From NCBI GenBank assembly GCA_006969625.1, contig CP030885.1, forward strand, positions 2,925,430 to 2,989,429: 64,000 nt of DNA, given 5' to 3'. The notes under the pieces are model-generated. The model had not been told where the DNA came from. It ran no database searches and saw nothing but the letters and a program-made list of their open reading frames with translations. This document shows positions 29,125 to 39,113 of the stretch, piece by piece (the stretch's first letter is position 1; every line of letters begins with the position of its first letter). The DNA is from Rhodospirillaceae bacterium (GTDB taxonomy: Bacteria; Pseudomonadota; Alphaproteobacteria; Kiloniellales; DSM-21159). Both the position numbers and the translations under genes were made by a program.

Positions 29125-30948
29125 ATGGCCATGCGGGGGGCGGCAATCGGCCCAACGCCGAGCGCTGGAAGCGCTCATGCCGGCAGCCGGCACTGGACCG
29201 CCCGCCGCTTCGGCCGACTCAGTCGGAGCTTGGGACTCAACGGCCTGCGCTGGGCGCACGCCGCCATCGCTCTGCTGGTCTTGACCTTTGCGGGCGTCGT
29301 CCTGGTCCTCAACTACCGTACCGAAGCACTGCGCGTGGACAGCGAGGCCGAGCGGCTGCGCGACCTGCTGGTCACTCAAGTGCACGGCAGCCTCCAGGCA
29401 TCCGCCAACAACATGGTGATGCTGGCCCGCCTCTCGCATCATTACGGCTCCGACATGGCTCAGCTTTCCGCCATGCTGAGCGGGGAGATCGAGAATCTGG
29501 TCGGCGTGCGCACCCTGCTAATGCTCGATGCCGAGGGACGCATCGTCGGCGACTCGCGCCAAGCGGCGCCAGCCCTGGGGGTCGACGTCTCGGACCGCGA
29601 GTACTTCCAGACGCACGCGAGATCGGGCGACAGCGATCTCTTCGTCGCCGCGCCCGTTCTTAGCCGGATCGACGGGCGCTGGAGCCTGCCGGTATCGCGC
29701 GCCGTGCGCAGTGCGGCGGGCGGGCTTGAGGGAGTGGCGGTGGTCTCCTTCTCCGTCGACGCCTTGGCGCATCTCTTTGCGCACACCGCTGCCGACACGA
29801 AAACGGCGGTCCTGCTTTTGCGCTCGGACGGCACGATCCTGGCACGCTCGCCGACACGGAACGATCTGCTCGGAACGCGGCTGACGAACCACCGGCTGAT
29901 GCACGAGGTGCAGGACGGCGCCCTGGAAGGCGGCTTCGTCGCCGACTCGCCGATCGACGGAACCCCGCGCCGCGTCGTCTACGCCAAGGTCGTGCCTTTC
30001 GACCTGGTGTTGGCTGTCGGGTACGACCAATCGCAGTTCGTTTCGGTTCTGGCCGCCAAGTCCACACCCTGGCTGCTGCTCGTTGCGCTGGCGCTACTGG
30101 TGGTTGCCGGCAGCTATCTCTACAGTCGGCGCCTCTATCGCTCGCTGCTTGCGGAGAAGGAGGCGGCGGACCTAGCCAACTACAACAAGACGCGGATTCT
30201 GGCGGTGACCAGCCACGAGCTGCGCACGCCGCTGAACGCCATCATCGGGTTCTCAGACCTGGTGGGCGAAGACCGCTTTGGCCTGGGCATGCCAGAGCGA
30301 TACCGCGACTATCTGAGCGACGTGAGGCGCGCGGCGCGCGGCCTGCTCGCAACGGTCAGCGACCTGCTGGACGCCAGCCAGGCAAGCCAAGGCGAGCTGC
30401 GCTTGACGCCGCGGCGCTTCGACCTGATCGCCGGGCTGGAAGATTGCCTGGCACAGTTGCGCGCCTTCGCCGCCGAGCGGGGGCAGAGGATCGACTGCGA
30501 TTTCCCCGACGCGCCGGTCGAGATCGAAGCCGATCCCGACCGCATCCGACAGGTGGTCGCCAACCTTTTGCACAACGCGATCAAGTATGCCCCGCCGGGC
30601 AGCCGCGTCTGGCTGTCGCTGACCGTCGGACCGGACGCGGTCGAGTTCGAGGTGACGGACTCCGGCCACGGCGTCGCGCCGGACCAGCAAGCCGATCTCT
30701 TCTCGCCCTTCTCGCGCGGCAGCGACCCGCGGGTGGCGACCGCCGAAGGCGCCGGCCTCGGTCTCTACATCGTCCGCAAGATCGTCCAACTGCACGACGG
30801 CACCGTGACCTATCGGGATGCCGTGCCGCACGGCGCCACCTTCTCGGTCCGCTTGCCGCGAGTCGCGGCCACCATGCCTGCCGCCGCCGGCGAGCCGCTG
30901 CAAAGCGACGGCGCTTCGGGCGACAAGGCGCCGACGGTGGCGGCCTGA
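29125..30948 (+). CDS. Membrane sensor histidine kinase with periplasmic Cache-type domain
   Basis: A 607-residue kinase. A first TM helix (about 45-64, AIALLVLTFAGVVLVLNY) and a second (TPWLLLVALALLVVAGSYLY) bracket a periplasmic domain of about 270 residues whose DVSDREYF block and LSRIDGRWSLPVSRAV segment are typical of double-Cache sensors. The cytoplasmic part has the H-box VTSHELRTPLNAIIGFSDL, the N-box LLHNAIKYAP, and G-boxes DSGHGVAP and EGAGLGLYIVRK. I start at the ATG at 29125, preceded by GGGAGGGG; a second ATG at 29131 is possible. No response regulator is adjacent, so it is an orphan kinase. It converges on hyuB with 28 bases between stops. Confidence 0.88.
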   Translation: MAMRGAAIGPTPSAGSAHAGSRHWTARRFGRLSRSLGLNGLRWAHAAIALLVLTFAGVVLVLNYRTEALRVDSEAERLRDLLVTQVHGSLQASANNMVMLARLSHHYGSDMAQLSAMLSGEIENLVGVRTLLMLDAEGRIVGDSRQAAPALGVDVSDREYFQTHARSGDSDLFVAAPVLSRIDGRWSLPVSRAVRSAAGGLEGVAVVSFSVDALAHLFAHTAADTKTAVLLLRSDGTILARSPTRNDLLGTRLTNHRLMHEVQDGALEGGFVADSPIDGTPRRVVYAKVVPFDLVLAVGYDQSQFVSVLAAKSTPWLLLVALALLVVAGSYLYSRRLYRSLLAEKEAADLANYNKTRILAVTSHELRTPLNAIIGFSDLVGEDRFGLGMPERYRDYLSDVRRAARGLLATVSDLLDASQASQGELRLTPRRFDLIAGLEDCLAQLRAFAAERGQRIDCDFPDAPVEIEADPDRIRQVVANLLHNAIKYAPPGSRVWLSLTVGPDAVEFEVTDSGHGVAPDQQADLFSPFSRGSDPRVATAEGAGLGLYIVRKIVQLHDGTVTYRDAVPHGATFSVRLPRVAATMPAAAGEPLQSDGASGDKAPTVAA

Positions 30949-30976
30949 GCGCCGCGGCACGGCCCTGCAGGTTCGG

Positions 30977-32725
30977 CTATTCCGCGGCGGCCCGCCGCGC
31001 CGCGGCCGTTGCCGGCATGTCGACTTCGCCGTTCTGGCCTAGCGCTACGCCGAACAGCTCTAGGGCCTGCGTTGGCGTGTAGTAGCCGCGGCGCACGTCG
31101 CGGGCGACCAAGGCGGGGTCGCGGGCCTGGGGGTCGCCGTAGCCGCCGCCACCGGGCGTCGAGACCTCGACCCGATCGCCGGCCTTCACGGCGATGCCCT
31201 GGTCCTTGGAAAGATGCGGGGGCACATACGGCTCGCCGGCCCGCCAGACCGTGACGCGGTTCGGCGCACCGTCACGCCCTCCGAGCACGCCCTGCGGCCC
31301 AACCCGTCCATGGTCCATGACGAAGCTGGCACGCGCCTCGCCGCGGCGAAGGCGCACCGTGTAGTCGACGCCGAAACCACCGCGCCGCTCCCCCGCCCCG
31401 CCGGAGCCCTCGCGCAGGGCGTACTTCTCGAACAGGATCGGATAGACCTGCTCGACCACCTCGATCGGCGGCGTCTTGGAGATGCCGATCGTCGAGCAGC
31501 CGTTGCTGAGCCCGTCCAGCTCCGCGCCGCCGCCGTAGCCGCCGCCGGAGATCTGGTACATCACGTAAGCACGCTCGCGCGCCGGGTCCCAGCCGCCCAG
31601 CGCGAAGTTGCCGGACGAGCCCGCCGGCGCCGCCGTCACGCGCTCGGGAATCGCCTCGACCAGGGCGGCGAAGACTGCTTCGGCAATACGCTGCGAGACC
31701 TCGGCGGCGCAGCCGGAAACCGGCCGCGGGTACTTGGCGTAGAGGAAGGTGCCCTCGGGGTCGTCGATGCGCAGCGGCGCGAATGTACCGGCGTTGATCG
31801 GCACCTCCGGGAAGATGTGCTTCATCGCCAGGTAGATCGAAGATCGAGTTGTGGCGATCACCGAATTCATCGGCCCCAGGCAGGGCGGCGAAGAGCCCGA
31901 AAGGTCGAAATGCAACTCGCCGTCGCGTTTCGTCACCTTGAGGCGGACGAAGAGCGGTGCGTCGACCACGCCGTCGGAATCGACCACCGCCTCGCCCTCG
32001 TAGGTGCCGTCGGGGATGCCCGCGATCTTCGCGCGCATCTGCTGTTCGGCACGCTGCTTCAACTCGGCGATCGCCTGCTTCACCGTCGCCGCCCCGTAGC
32101 GGGCTATCATCGTGCGCAGTCGGCGCATGCCGACCGTCAGGGCCGCCGCCTGGGCCTTGATGTCGCCGATGCGCTGGTCGGCGATGCGGATGTTGGAGGT
32201 GATGATGGCGTAGATCTCGCGGTCCAACTCGCCCTTCTTGAACAGCTTGACCGGCGGCAGGCGCAGCCCCTCCTGCTCGACCTCGGTGGCGTTGGCGGAG
32301 AAGCCGCCCGGCACGGCGCCGCCGATGTCCGGCCAGTGGCCGGTATTGGCCAGCCAGGCGAAGAGCTCGCCCTCGTGGAAGAAGGGCGCGACGAAGCGCA
32401 CGTCCATCAAGTGCGTGCCGCCGAGATAAGGGTCGTTGACGATATAGATGTCGCCGTCTTCCGGTGGCGCCGTCTCGCCGGCGGCGATCTTGTCAAGCAC
32501 CGCCATCGTCGAATACTGCATGGTGCCGACGAAGACGGGCAGACCCAGGTCGCCCTGGGCGATCAGCTCGCCGGTCTCGGCATGGTAGATGCCGTCCGAA
32601 CGGTCGTTGGCCTCGGCGATCACCGGCGAGAAAGCGGCGCGGCTGAACGCCAGGTCCATCTCGTTGCAGACCTGCTGCAGGCCGTTCTGGATCACCGTGA
32701 GGGTGACGGGGTCGAGGCCTGTCAT
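30977..32725 (-). CDS. hyuB: Hydantoinase B / oxoprolinase subunit
   Basis: A 582-residue subunit of the ATP-dependent 5-oxoprolinase/N-methylhydantoinase family, whose partner HyuA provides the ATPase fold. Typical blocks are DPVTLTVIQNGLQQVCNEMD at the start, NDPYLGGTHLMDV, NTGHWPDIGG, FDLSGSSPPCLGPMN, and the C-terminal STPGGGGYGDP. I start at the ATG at 32725, preceded by the purine tract GAGGAGAGG. The usual hyuA partner is not adjacent; the only hyuA in the window lies 19 kb away at 52017 on the other strand. No gene follows it in the same direction, so it is expressed alone. Confidence 0.92.
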   Translation of the reverse strand: MTGLDPVTLTVIQNGLQQVCNEMDLAFSRAAFSPVIAEANDRSDGIYHAETGELIAQGDLGLPVFVGTMQYSTMAVLDKIAAGETAPPEDGDIYIVNDPYLGGTHLMDVRFVAPFFHEGELFAWLANTGHWPDIGGAVPGGFSANATEVEQEGLRLPPVKLFKKGELDREIYAIITSNIRIADQRIGDIKAQAAALTVGMRRLRTMIARYGAATVKQAIAELKQRAEQQMRAKIAGIPDGTYEGEAVVDSDGVVDAPLFVRLKVTKRDGELHFDLSGSSPPCLGPMNSVIATTRSSIYLAMKHIFPEVPINAGTFAPLRIDDPEGTFLYAKYPRPVSGCAAEVSQRIAEAVFAALVEAIPERVTAAPAGSSGNFALGGWDPARERAYVMYQISGGGYGGGAELDGLSNGCSTIGISKTPPIEVVEQVYPILFEKYALREGSGGAGERRGGFGVDYTVRLRRGEARASFVMDHGRVGPQGVLGGRDGAPNRVTVWRAGEPYVPPHLSKDQGIAVKAGDRVEVSTPGGGGYGDPQARDPALVARDVRRGYYTPTQALELFGVALGQNGEVDMPATAAARRAAAE

Positions 32726-33148
32726 CGGCCACCTCTCCTCGGATTCGCCGCTTCGGCGCAGCTTGCCGGCACGGCCCCAGCGGCGACGCGCACGGCGACG
32801 GTGGGCACATGCTCGCCGCGCGACGCCCCGCCGCACTTAGGGACACCAGACCTCGACATCGGATCAATCACTCCTTTCCGTGTGCGGCCCGGCCGGCCGC
32901 TCCGGCGTTCAGGCTAACCGCTGACAGGGCCGTGCGCACACAGAGTCTCGAGTCTTGTGCCCGGCCTGCGCGCCAGATGTGGAGCGGCAACGCCCTGCGG
33001 CACGCAGACCAGACCCTGCGATGGGTCTTCGGGGGAGACGCGCTCGACGTTCCGATGGAACGCCGGTTCCAACTTCTGGCGGCCCGCCCCCTCCATGCCG
33101 AGAGCCCGACGGGCCAACGGCGAAGCGCACGCTCTTGCAGTCGAGAGG
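32726..33148. other. Intergenic region of about 420 bases upstream of hyuB
   Basis: Lies between the hyuB start and the stop of the hybrid kinase gene, both leftward. I see no gene, tRNA or clear hairpin. It should carry the hyuB promoter. Confidence 0.5.
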
Positions 33149-35902
33149 TCAGTCCTTCAACAGCGGGCTCAGGACTTCGATCAGGGCGTCGCTGGAGACG
33201 GGCTTGCGCAGGAACGCGGCCGCGCCGGCAGCGGCCGCGGTCTCGGCATCGAGGGTCTCGCTGTAGCCCGTGCAGAGGATGACCGGCAAGTTCGGGCGAT
33301 GCACATGCAGCGCGCGCATCAGCTCGACCCCGGACATGCCGGGCATGGTCTGGTCGCTGATCACCGCGTCGACGGTCTGACTGTCCAGAAGGCGCAGGGC
33401 CGACGCTCCGCTGTCCGCTTCCAAAGTGGCGAAACCGCGGCGGGCCAGTCCTGTGGCGAGCATGCTGCGCACGCCTTCCTCGTCGTCGACCACGAGGATG
33501 CGGTAGGTTCCCGTCCGCAACTGCTGTGTCTCGACGGTAGCCGGCGCCGAGCTCTGAGCGGCAGGCAGCAGAATGCGGAACAAGGTCCCCCGACCAGGCT
33601 TGCTCTCGACCGCGATCGCGCCGCCGTGCCCGGTGACCAGGCCGTGAACGGCAGCCAAGCCCAGTCCGGTTCCCTGGCCGCGTTTCTTGGTGGTGAAGAA
33701 GGGTTCGAAGATCGACTGCATGACCTCGAATGGCATGCCGCAGCCACTGTCCCGAACGGTGAACTCGACGACCTCTTTCCCGGCGGCGGGTTGTCCGAGC
33801 CAGAGACGGCCGGTGCCGTCGCGTTCGCGCTCAAGCTGCACTTCGGTTTCCGGCTCGGGGCCATCCTTGGCCGCGTTCCGCGGTTTCGGCCAGACGGGCC
33901 GGTGGCAGCGCAGCGAGAAGTCGATGCGCCCGTCCGCCGTACCGATCGAATCCCGCGCATTGACGGCGAGGTTCATCAACACCTGGATTAGCTGGGAGCG
34001 ATCGCCCTCGACCACGAACGCGCCGGCCGGAATGTCGGTCGAGAGCCGAATCGTCGGAGGCAGCGTCGAGGCGAGCAGTTGCACCGTTTCGGTCACGACC
34101 TCGTCGGCCCGCACCATGTCGCGGCTGACCTCCCGCGGGCGTCCGAACGCGAGGATCTGCGAGATCAGGTCCTGCGCGCGCTTGCCGGCGGCGACGATGG
34201 CACCGGCATACCGCGCCTGCTCGCTGTCCGGCATCAGGTCTTCCTGAAGGAAGGCCGCATAGCCGAGCATGGAGGCGAGGATGTTGTTGAAGTCGTGCGC
34301 GATGCCGCCCGCCAGGCGTCCCAGCGAGTCCATCTTCTGAGATTGGAAGAGCTGGGTTTGCAGGCGGTTCCGCTCGGCCTCCGCGGCGCGCCGTTCGCCG
34401 ATGTCGCGCGTGACGCACAGAAGCCCGCCGGTCTCTAGCAGACTGAGCGACACTTCCTGCTCCAGTCGCGAACCGTCCAGTTTCCGCCCCTCGGTCTCGC
34501 CCCGCCAGGTTCCGGCCGCTATCAGATCGGGAATGTGGTCTTCCCGAAACATGCGCACGACCTCAGGGTCGTAGAGGCATTCCCAGGGGCGGCCGAGGAA
34601 ATCGTCCGGTGTTCCCCCGAACATCGCCGCATGCGCGGGGTTCATGAAGATGAACGCGCCGGAGGCATCGGTCATCGCGATGCCGTCGTTCGCCGCCTCG
34701 ATGGCCAGGACGCGCTCGTGCAACGCCGCCTGGGTCCGCTTGATCGGCGTGATATCGGTGCGCAGGCTGACCACGGTACCGCTGGCGGTTTCCCGCTCGT
34801 TCACCAGGAAGGTGCGGCCGTCGCGCAGGTTCTGCTCCCAGAAATGCCCCTGGCGTTCGCGCATCTGGCGAATGCGCCATTCCACCCAGGCGTCCGCCGA
34901 GCCGTCGATCTCCAGCCCCTCCAGTTCCGCAAAGCGCTGGATCAACTCATGAAATATCGCACCCGGCTGCAGCAGGTCGGTAAGCGCCGGATAGAGCTCG
35001 GCATAGCGGCGATTGGCCAGGACGATCCGGTCGTCCCGGTCGACCAGCAAGAAACCTTGGTCCAGGCTCTCGATGGCTTCGCGCAGGGTGCGCTCGGCCT
35101 CTGCGGCGCGGCGCTGCGCCGCGGCAAGCTCACGCGCCTGCCGTTCGCTGGCCACCCGCGCCTGCTCGCTTTCCGAAAGCAGACGCTCGGTGCGGCGCCG
35201 CTCGTTGATGTCTGTGGCAGAGACGACGAGGGCGCGCTCGCCGCTAGCCGGATCGTGGGCCGGGTTGAGGCGCAGTGCGAACCAGCGGTCGCCGAGGGGG
35301 GTGCGCAGCACGGCCTCGTCGTCGAAGATCGCACCGCCCTCGGCCCAAGCGATCGCCTCGGCGCCGTGCTTCGGGTCGGAAAAGACATCCGCCAACCGGC
35401 ACGGCTCGTCGTCGCGCCAGCCCAGTTGGACGTGCGCGGCCGGATTCGCCGCGATCAGGCGCCCGTCGCTGCCGAACATGGCAACGGCGGCACCGGCGTG
35501 CCGAAGCGCCTCCAGCGAGCGGGTTACTCCCTCCGCCGGGGTTCGGCTGAGCACGGTCGCCTCGACCAACATCGCCGCCCGAAAACCCGGGAGGTCGAAA
35601 TGCGAACAGAGACATCGCGCGGCAACCGGCCCGCCAGGCGGGTAGAAGGTCCAGTCTTCCTCGACCGTCTCGCCCGCCTCGAACCGGCGACGATAGCTCT
35701 GCAAGCGTTCGGCGACCGCTGGCGAATGCTCGGAGAAGTCGGCCTGTAGCAGTTCGTCCAGACGCCTCCGGTTCCAAAGGTGCACGGCCGCGGCGTTGGC
35801 CGCCAGGATGCGCCAGGAATCCAGGTCGAAGATCCAAGCCGGCCGTTTGAAAGTATCCAGCCGCAACCGCTCGCTGAGGCCGGCGTCGGGCCCGGCGGCC
35901 AT
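33149..35902 (-). CDS. Cytoplasmic PAS-domain hybrid histidine kinase with receiver
   Basis: A 917-residue signalling protein with no TM segments. Several PAS domains occupy the first ~540 residues: one starts at RPAWIFDLDSWRILAANAA, another at VAMFGSDGRLIAANPAA, a PAS_7-like one at GFLLVDRDDRIVLANRRYAEL, and another at DGIAMTDASGAFIFMNPAH. A coiled linker rich in Glu/Arg/Ala separates the second and third. The kinase core has H-box GGIAHDFNNILASMLGYA and the ATP-binding GQGTGLGLAAVHGL. A C-terminal receiver has the acidic pair VDDEEG and phospho-acceptor Asp in VISDQTMPGMSG. The ATG at 35902 is chosen because PAS homology begins soon after; longer starts up to 36046 overlap the pirin gene. 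Confidence 0.88.
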   Translation of the reverse strand: MAAGPDAGLSERLRLDTFKRPAWIFDLDSWRILAANAAAVHLWNRRRLDELLQADFSEHSPAVAERLQSYRRRFEAGETVEEDWTFYPPGGPVAARCLCSHFDLPGFRAAMLVEATVLSRTPAEGVTRSLEALRHAGAAVAMFGSDGRLIAANPAAHVQLGWRDDEPCRLADVFSDPKHGAEAIAWAEGGAIFDDEAVLRTPLGDRWFALRLNPAHDPASGERALVVSATDINERRRTERLLSESEQARVASERQARELAAAQRRAAEAERTLREAIESLDQGFLLVDRDDRIVLANRRYAELYPALTDLLQPGAIFHELIQRFAELEGLEIDGSADAWVEWRIRQMRERQGHFWEQNLRDGRTFLVNERETASGTVVSLRTDITPIKRTQAALHERVLAIEAANDGIAMTDASGAFIFMNPAHAAMFGGTPDDFLGRPWECLYDPEVVRMFREDHIPDLIAAGTWRGETEGRKLDGSRLEQEVSLSLLETGGLLCVTRDIGERRAAEAERNRLQTQLFQSQKMDSLGRLAGGIAHDFNNILASMLGYAAFLQEDLMPDSEQARYAGAIVAAGKRAQDLISQILAFGRPREVSRDMVRADEVVTETVQLLASTLPPTIRLSTDIPAGAFVVEGDRSQLIQVLMNLAVNARDSIGTADGRIDFSLRCHRPVWPKPRNAAKDGPEPETEVQLERERDGTGRLWLGQPAAGKEVVEFTVRDSGCGMPFEVMQSIFEPFFTTKKRGQGTGLGLAAVHGLVTGHGGAIAVESKPGRGTLFRILLPAAQSSAPATVETQQLRTGTYRILVVDDEEGVRSMLATGLARRGFATLEADSGASALRLLDSQTVDAVISDQTMPGMSGVELMRALHVHRPNLPVILCTGYSETLDAETAAAAGAAAFLRKPVSSDALIEVLSPLLKD

Positions 35903-36002
35903 AACCGTGTCTTCTGGATCAGTCGTACGCGCCACGGCCGCATCCTGCTGCAGTGCTCCAAGACCATAAGCGCTTGCGACCGGGAATCCCAGACGCGCCC
36001 GG

Positions 36003-36881
36003 TCAGTCCTCGGGCAGCGGGATGAACTCCGGGTCGTCCGGCACACGCTCGAAGCGGCCGGCGCGCCAGTCGACCTTGCCCTGCTCGATCAAGGCGGGGT
36101 CGCTCGCCACGAAATTCCACCAGATGTGGCGCTCGCCCGTAAGGCGTGCACCACCGACGAGCAGCGCGCGAACCGGCTCGAGCGCGCGCAGACGCACCCG
36201 GCTTCCCGGCCGAAGCACCTGCATCGTCCCGGCCGGACAGGGCGTGCCGTCGATGTCGAGGCAGCCCGACACGGGATAGAGCGCCCGCTCCTCGTGCTCG
36301 TCCGGCACCTCCAGTTCGGCGCCCAGCGTCATATCCAGGGCGGCGTAGAGCACGGGCGAGAAGACCTCGACCGGTGCGGTCAGGCCAAAGGCGCTGCCGG
36401 CGACGATGCGCAGGCGAACTCCGCCGGCGACACGCTCGGGCAGCGTGTCCGCAGGATGATGGCTGAAGCCCGGCGCAGTCCGCTCGTGTTCGAGCGGCAG
36501 CGCCAACCAGGTCTGGATGCCGTGCAGGCGCTGTCCGGCGGCGCGAACCTGGTCCGTGACCCGTTCGGAGTGCACGATGCCGCGCCCGGCGGTCATCCAG
36601 TTGACGGCGCCCGGTCGGATCGGCTGAAGCGAGCCCAGGCTGTCGCGGTGCAGGATCTCGCCCTCGAACAGATAGGTGACGGTCGCCAAGCCGATGTGCG
36701 GATGTGGACGAACGTCCAGGCCGCGGCCCGGCGGCAGATCGACCGGTCCCATCTCGTCGAAAAAGATGAAAGGTCCGACCATGCGGCGTTTGGCGAAGGG
36801 CAGCACGCGGCGCACGACGAAGCCGTCGCCCAGGTCGCGTTCGCGCGGTGCGATCTCGATCGCGCGCCAGTCCGTCGTCAT
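36003..36881 (-). CDS. Pirin family protein
   Basis: A 292-residue bicupin. The N-terminal cupin carries the metal-ligand motif DVRPHPHIGLATVTYLFEGE and the later GRGIVHSE segment, the four ligands of iron pirins and of quercetinase-type relatives. The C-terminal pirin domain contains VRLRIVAGSAFG and the PVSGCLDIDG block. Functions proposed for the family range from quercetin oxidation to redox-sensitive regulation; neither can be assigned here. It precedes the hybrid kinase gene by about 100 bases on the same strand and is divergent from the glutamine-synthetase-like gene. Confidence 0.92.
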   Translation of the reverse strand: MTTDWRAIEIAPRERDLGDGFVVRRVLPFAKRRMVGPFIFFDEMGPVDLPPGRGLDVRPHPHIGLATVTYLFEGEILHRDSLGSLQPIRPGAVNWMTAGRGIVHSERVTDQVRAAGQRLHGIQTWLALPLEHERTAPGFSHHPADTLPERVAGGVRLRIVAGSAFGLTAPVEVFSPVLYAALDMTLGAELEVPDEHEERALYPVSGCLDIDGTPCPAGTMQVLRPGSRVRLRALEPVRALLVGGARLTGERHIWWNFVASDPALIEQGKVDWRAGRFERVPDDPEFIPLPED

Positions 36882-37028
36882 GCCTCGCCCCCCGGACGAC
36901 TCTCGGTGGTGGCATTAAATCCGAAGCGCCGCGCAAAGGGGACAAGAACTTTGCCTCGACGTCGCTTCCGAACTTGCCCGGCGGCGAGTGCGGTGTGCTT
37001 AACTTCCGGTGCTTTCGGATACGTGCCA

Positions 37029-37036
37029 GGGAGGAG
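37029..37036 (+). promoter_or_regulatory. Ribosome-binding site deciding the ligase start
   Basis: GGGAGGAG lies 10 bases before the ATG at 37047 but only one base before the ATG at 37038, which excludes the first ATG as the main start. Confidence 0.6.
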
Positions 37037-37046
37037 AATGCGCGGC

Positions 37047-38414
37047 ATGAGCGGACGTATGAGCTTCGAGGCGCTGCAGGCGGCGGTCGAGGCGGGGGAG
37101 ATCGACACCGTCGTCGTGGCCATGCCGGACATGTTCGGCCGGCTGGTCGGCAAGCGCTTCCACGCCGCCTACTTCGCCGAACACGCCCACGAGGAGACTC
37201 ACGCCTGCAATTACCTGTTGGCCAACGACATCGACATGGAGCCGGTGCCCGGCTATGCGGCGACCAATTGGGAGAAGGGCTACGGCGACTTCGTCCTCAA
37301 GCCCGACATGAAAACCCTGCGCCGCATCCCCTGGCTGGAGGCCACGGCCCTGGTGCTCTGCGACGTCGTCGACCACCACGGCGAGCCCGTGCCGCACGGC
37401 CCGCGCGCGATGCTGAAGCGCCAAGTGGAGCGGCTGGCGACACAGGACCGCCGCGCCTTCTTCGCCAGCGAGCTGGAATTCTACCTCTTCGAGGAGACCT
37501 ACGCTTCGGCCCGCGACAAGCACTTCCGCGATCTCGCGACCGCTGGAAGCTACATCGAGGACTACCACGTCTTCCAGACGACCAAGGAAGAGCCGGTAAT
37601 GCGGGCCATACGCAACGGCCTACATGACGCTGGCATCCCGGTCGAGAACACAAAGGGCGAGTGGGGGCCCGGTCAGGCCGAGGTCAACGTGCGCTACGCC
37701 GACGCGCTGGAGATGGCCGACCGTCACGTCGTCCTGAAGAACGGCATCAAGGAAATCGCCCATCTCGCCGGCAAGTCGGTCACCTTCATGGCGAAGTGGC
37801 ATTACGAGTTGGCCGGCAACTCGTGCCACGTGCATTCCAGCGTGTGGGACGGCAAGGGCACGACGCCGCTGTTCCACGATGCCGCGGCCACGCACGGCAT
37901 GTCGGCGCTGATGCGCAGCTACCTGGCGGGACAGCTCGCCCACGCTCGCGAGATCACCTACTTCCTGGCCCCCTTTATCAACTCCTACAAGCGCTTCCAG
38001 GTCGGCACCTTCGCGCCCACCCGCGCGGTCTGGAGCCGCGACAACCGCACCGCCGGCTTCCGGCTGGTCGGCGAGGACACCAAGAACGTGCGGGTCGAAT
38101 GCCGGATCGGCGGCGGCGACCTGAACCCCTATCTCGCCTTCGCTGCCCTGCTGGCCGCCGGGATAGAGGGCATGGACCGCGGTCTGGAGCTGGAGGCACC
38201 GCACCAGGGCGACGCCTACACCGGCGAGAGCCTGCGGGAGATCCCGAAGACGCTGCGCGAGGCAACCGAGGAATTGGACCGCTCGGAGATGCTGCGCGCG
38301 GCCTTCGGCGACGAAGTGGTCGAGCATTATCTGGTTACGGCGCGCTGGGAGCAGTTCGAGTATGACCGGCGCGTCACCGACTGGGAGCTGCTGCGCGGCT
38401 TCGAGCGCACCTGA
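37047..38414 (+). CDS. Glutamine-synthetase-family ligase (gamma-glutamyl-amine type)
   Basis: A 455-residue ATP-dependent ligase of the GlnA fold, closer to PuuA/FluG/GlnT-type enzymes than to the GSI-beta GlnA. Metal and nucleotide residues are visible in FFASELEFYLFEE, NTKGEWGPGQAEVNV, HYELAGNSCHVHSS and FINSYKRFQ; the region VECRIGGGDLNPYLAFAALLAAG is diagnostic. It lacks the adenylylation-tyrosine motif of GSI. Such enzymes join glutamate to amines such as putrescine, methylamine or isopropylamine during catabolism. No other genes of such pathways are adjacent. It converges with the SRPBCC gene, 7 bases between stops. Confidence 0.88.
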   Translation: MSGRMSFEALQAAVEAGEIDTVVVAMPDMFGRLVGKRFHAAYFAEHAHEETHACNYLLANDIDMEPVPGYAATNWEKGYGDFVLKPDMKTLRRIPWLEATALVLCDVVDHHGEPVPHGPRAMLKRQVERLATQDRRAFFASELEFYLFEETYASARDKHFRDLATAGSYIEDYHVFQTTKEEPVMRAIRNGLHDAGIPVENTKGEWGPGQAEVNVRYADALEMADRHVVLKNGIKEIAHLAGKSVTFMAKWHYELAGNSCHVHSSVWDGKGTTPLFHDAAATHGMSALMRSYLAGQLAHAREITYFLAPFINSYKRFQVGTFAPTRAVWSRDNRTAGFRLVGEDTKNVRVECRIGGGDLNPYLAFAALLAAGIEGMDRGLELEAPHQGDAYTGESLREIPKTLREATEELDRSEMLRAAFGDEVVEHYLVTARWEQFEYDRRVTDWELLRGFERT

Positions 38415-38421
38415 GGCGCCC

Positions 38422-38919
38422 TCAAGCCTCCGTCGCGGCTGCGCGGTAGGCCTCCAGCAGAGCCGGCCAGCCCATCGGCGAGGCCATCGCCGCTGCCATG
38501 TCGGCGCCGGCCGGGCCGTGCCGTGCGAAGCCCCGATGCTCCACCTCGACGAGCGTGCGGCCCGGCTCCACCGGGGTGAAGCGCACCTCCACCTCGCTCG
38601 CCTTCGCCGGATCCGGCTCCGGAGACCAGGGCTGGGTCGCCGGCGAGATCTGCCAGGCGAGCACTAGGCGCTGCGGCGGCTGCCAGGCGCGCACGCCGCC
38701 CCAGGAGACCGTCTGACCGGAGTCCGTACGCTCGAACCAGCCGGCCTGGCGGGTCATGCCCAGTTCCGGCACGCGCGCGCCGGAGAAGGTGTTCTCCCGC
38801 GGCCACCAGCGGTCCAATCCATCCGTGAAGAGCGCGAAGGCGCGGTCGGTGGCGAGGTCGACCGTCACACAGGCGCGCGCAACCTCTTCTCGCCGACTCG
38901 CATGCTCGTTCTCCGACAT
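38422..38919 (-). CDS. SRPBCC / AHSA1-type domain protein
   Basis: A 165-residue soluble START-like protein. Characteristic points are DRAFALFTDGLDRWWP early on, the WGGVRAWQPPQRLVLAWQI strand pair, and VRFTPVEPGRTLVEVEHRGF near the C-terminus. Such domains bind hydrophobic ligands, or are related to the Aha1 chaperone activator; bacterial single-domain versions are mostly uncharacterised. No operon partner. Confidence 0.85.
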   Translation of the reverse strand: MSENEHASRREEVARACVTVDLATDRAFALFTDGLDRWWPRENTFSGARVPELGMTRQAGWFERTDSGQTVSWGGVRAWQPPQRLVLAWQISPATQPWSPEPDPAKASEVEVRFTPVEPGRTLVEVEHRGFARHGPAGADMAAAMASPMGWPALLEAYRAAATEA

Positions 38920-39113
38920 TGGCTTGGGCCTTCCCTTCCGACGTCGCAGTTGCGGCGGTTTGTCACGGCCGCGTCGCTTCAGCGGTTTCCTCCCCGCTCC
39001 GCCTCATGTTAGGCGGACGACCTCCCGTAAACAAAACCAATCCATGGCGCGCCGCAGACGCAAGCCCTTCGGCATGCCCGCATGGCGCCGTCGACATGGC
39101 AAAGGACCGATCC

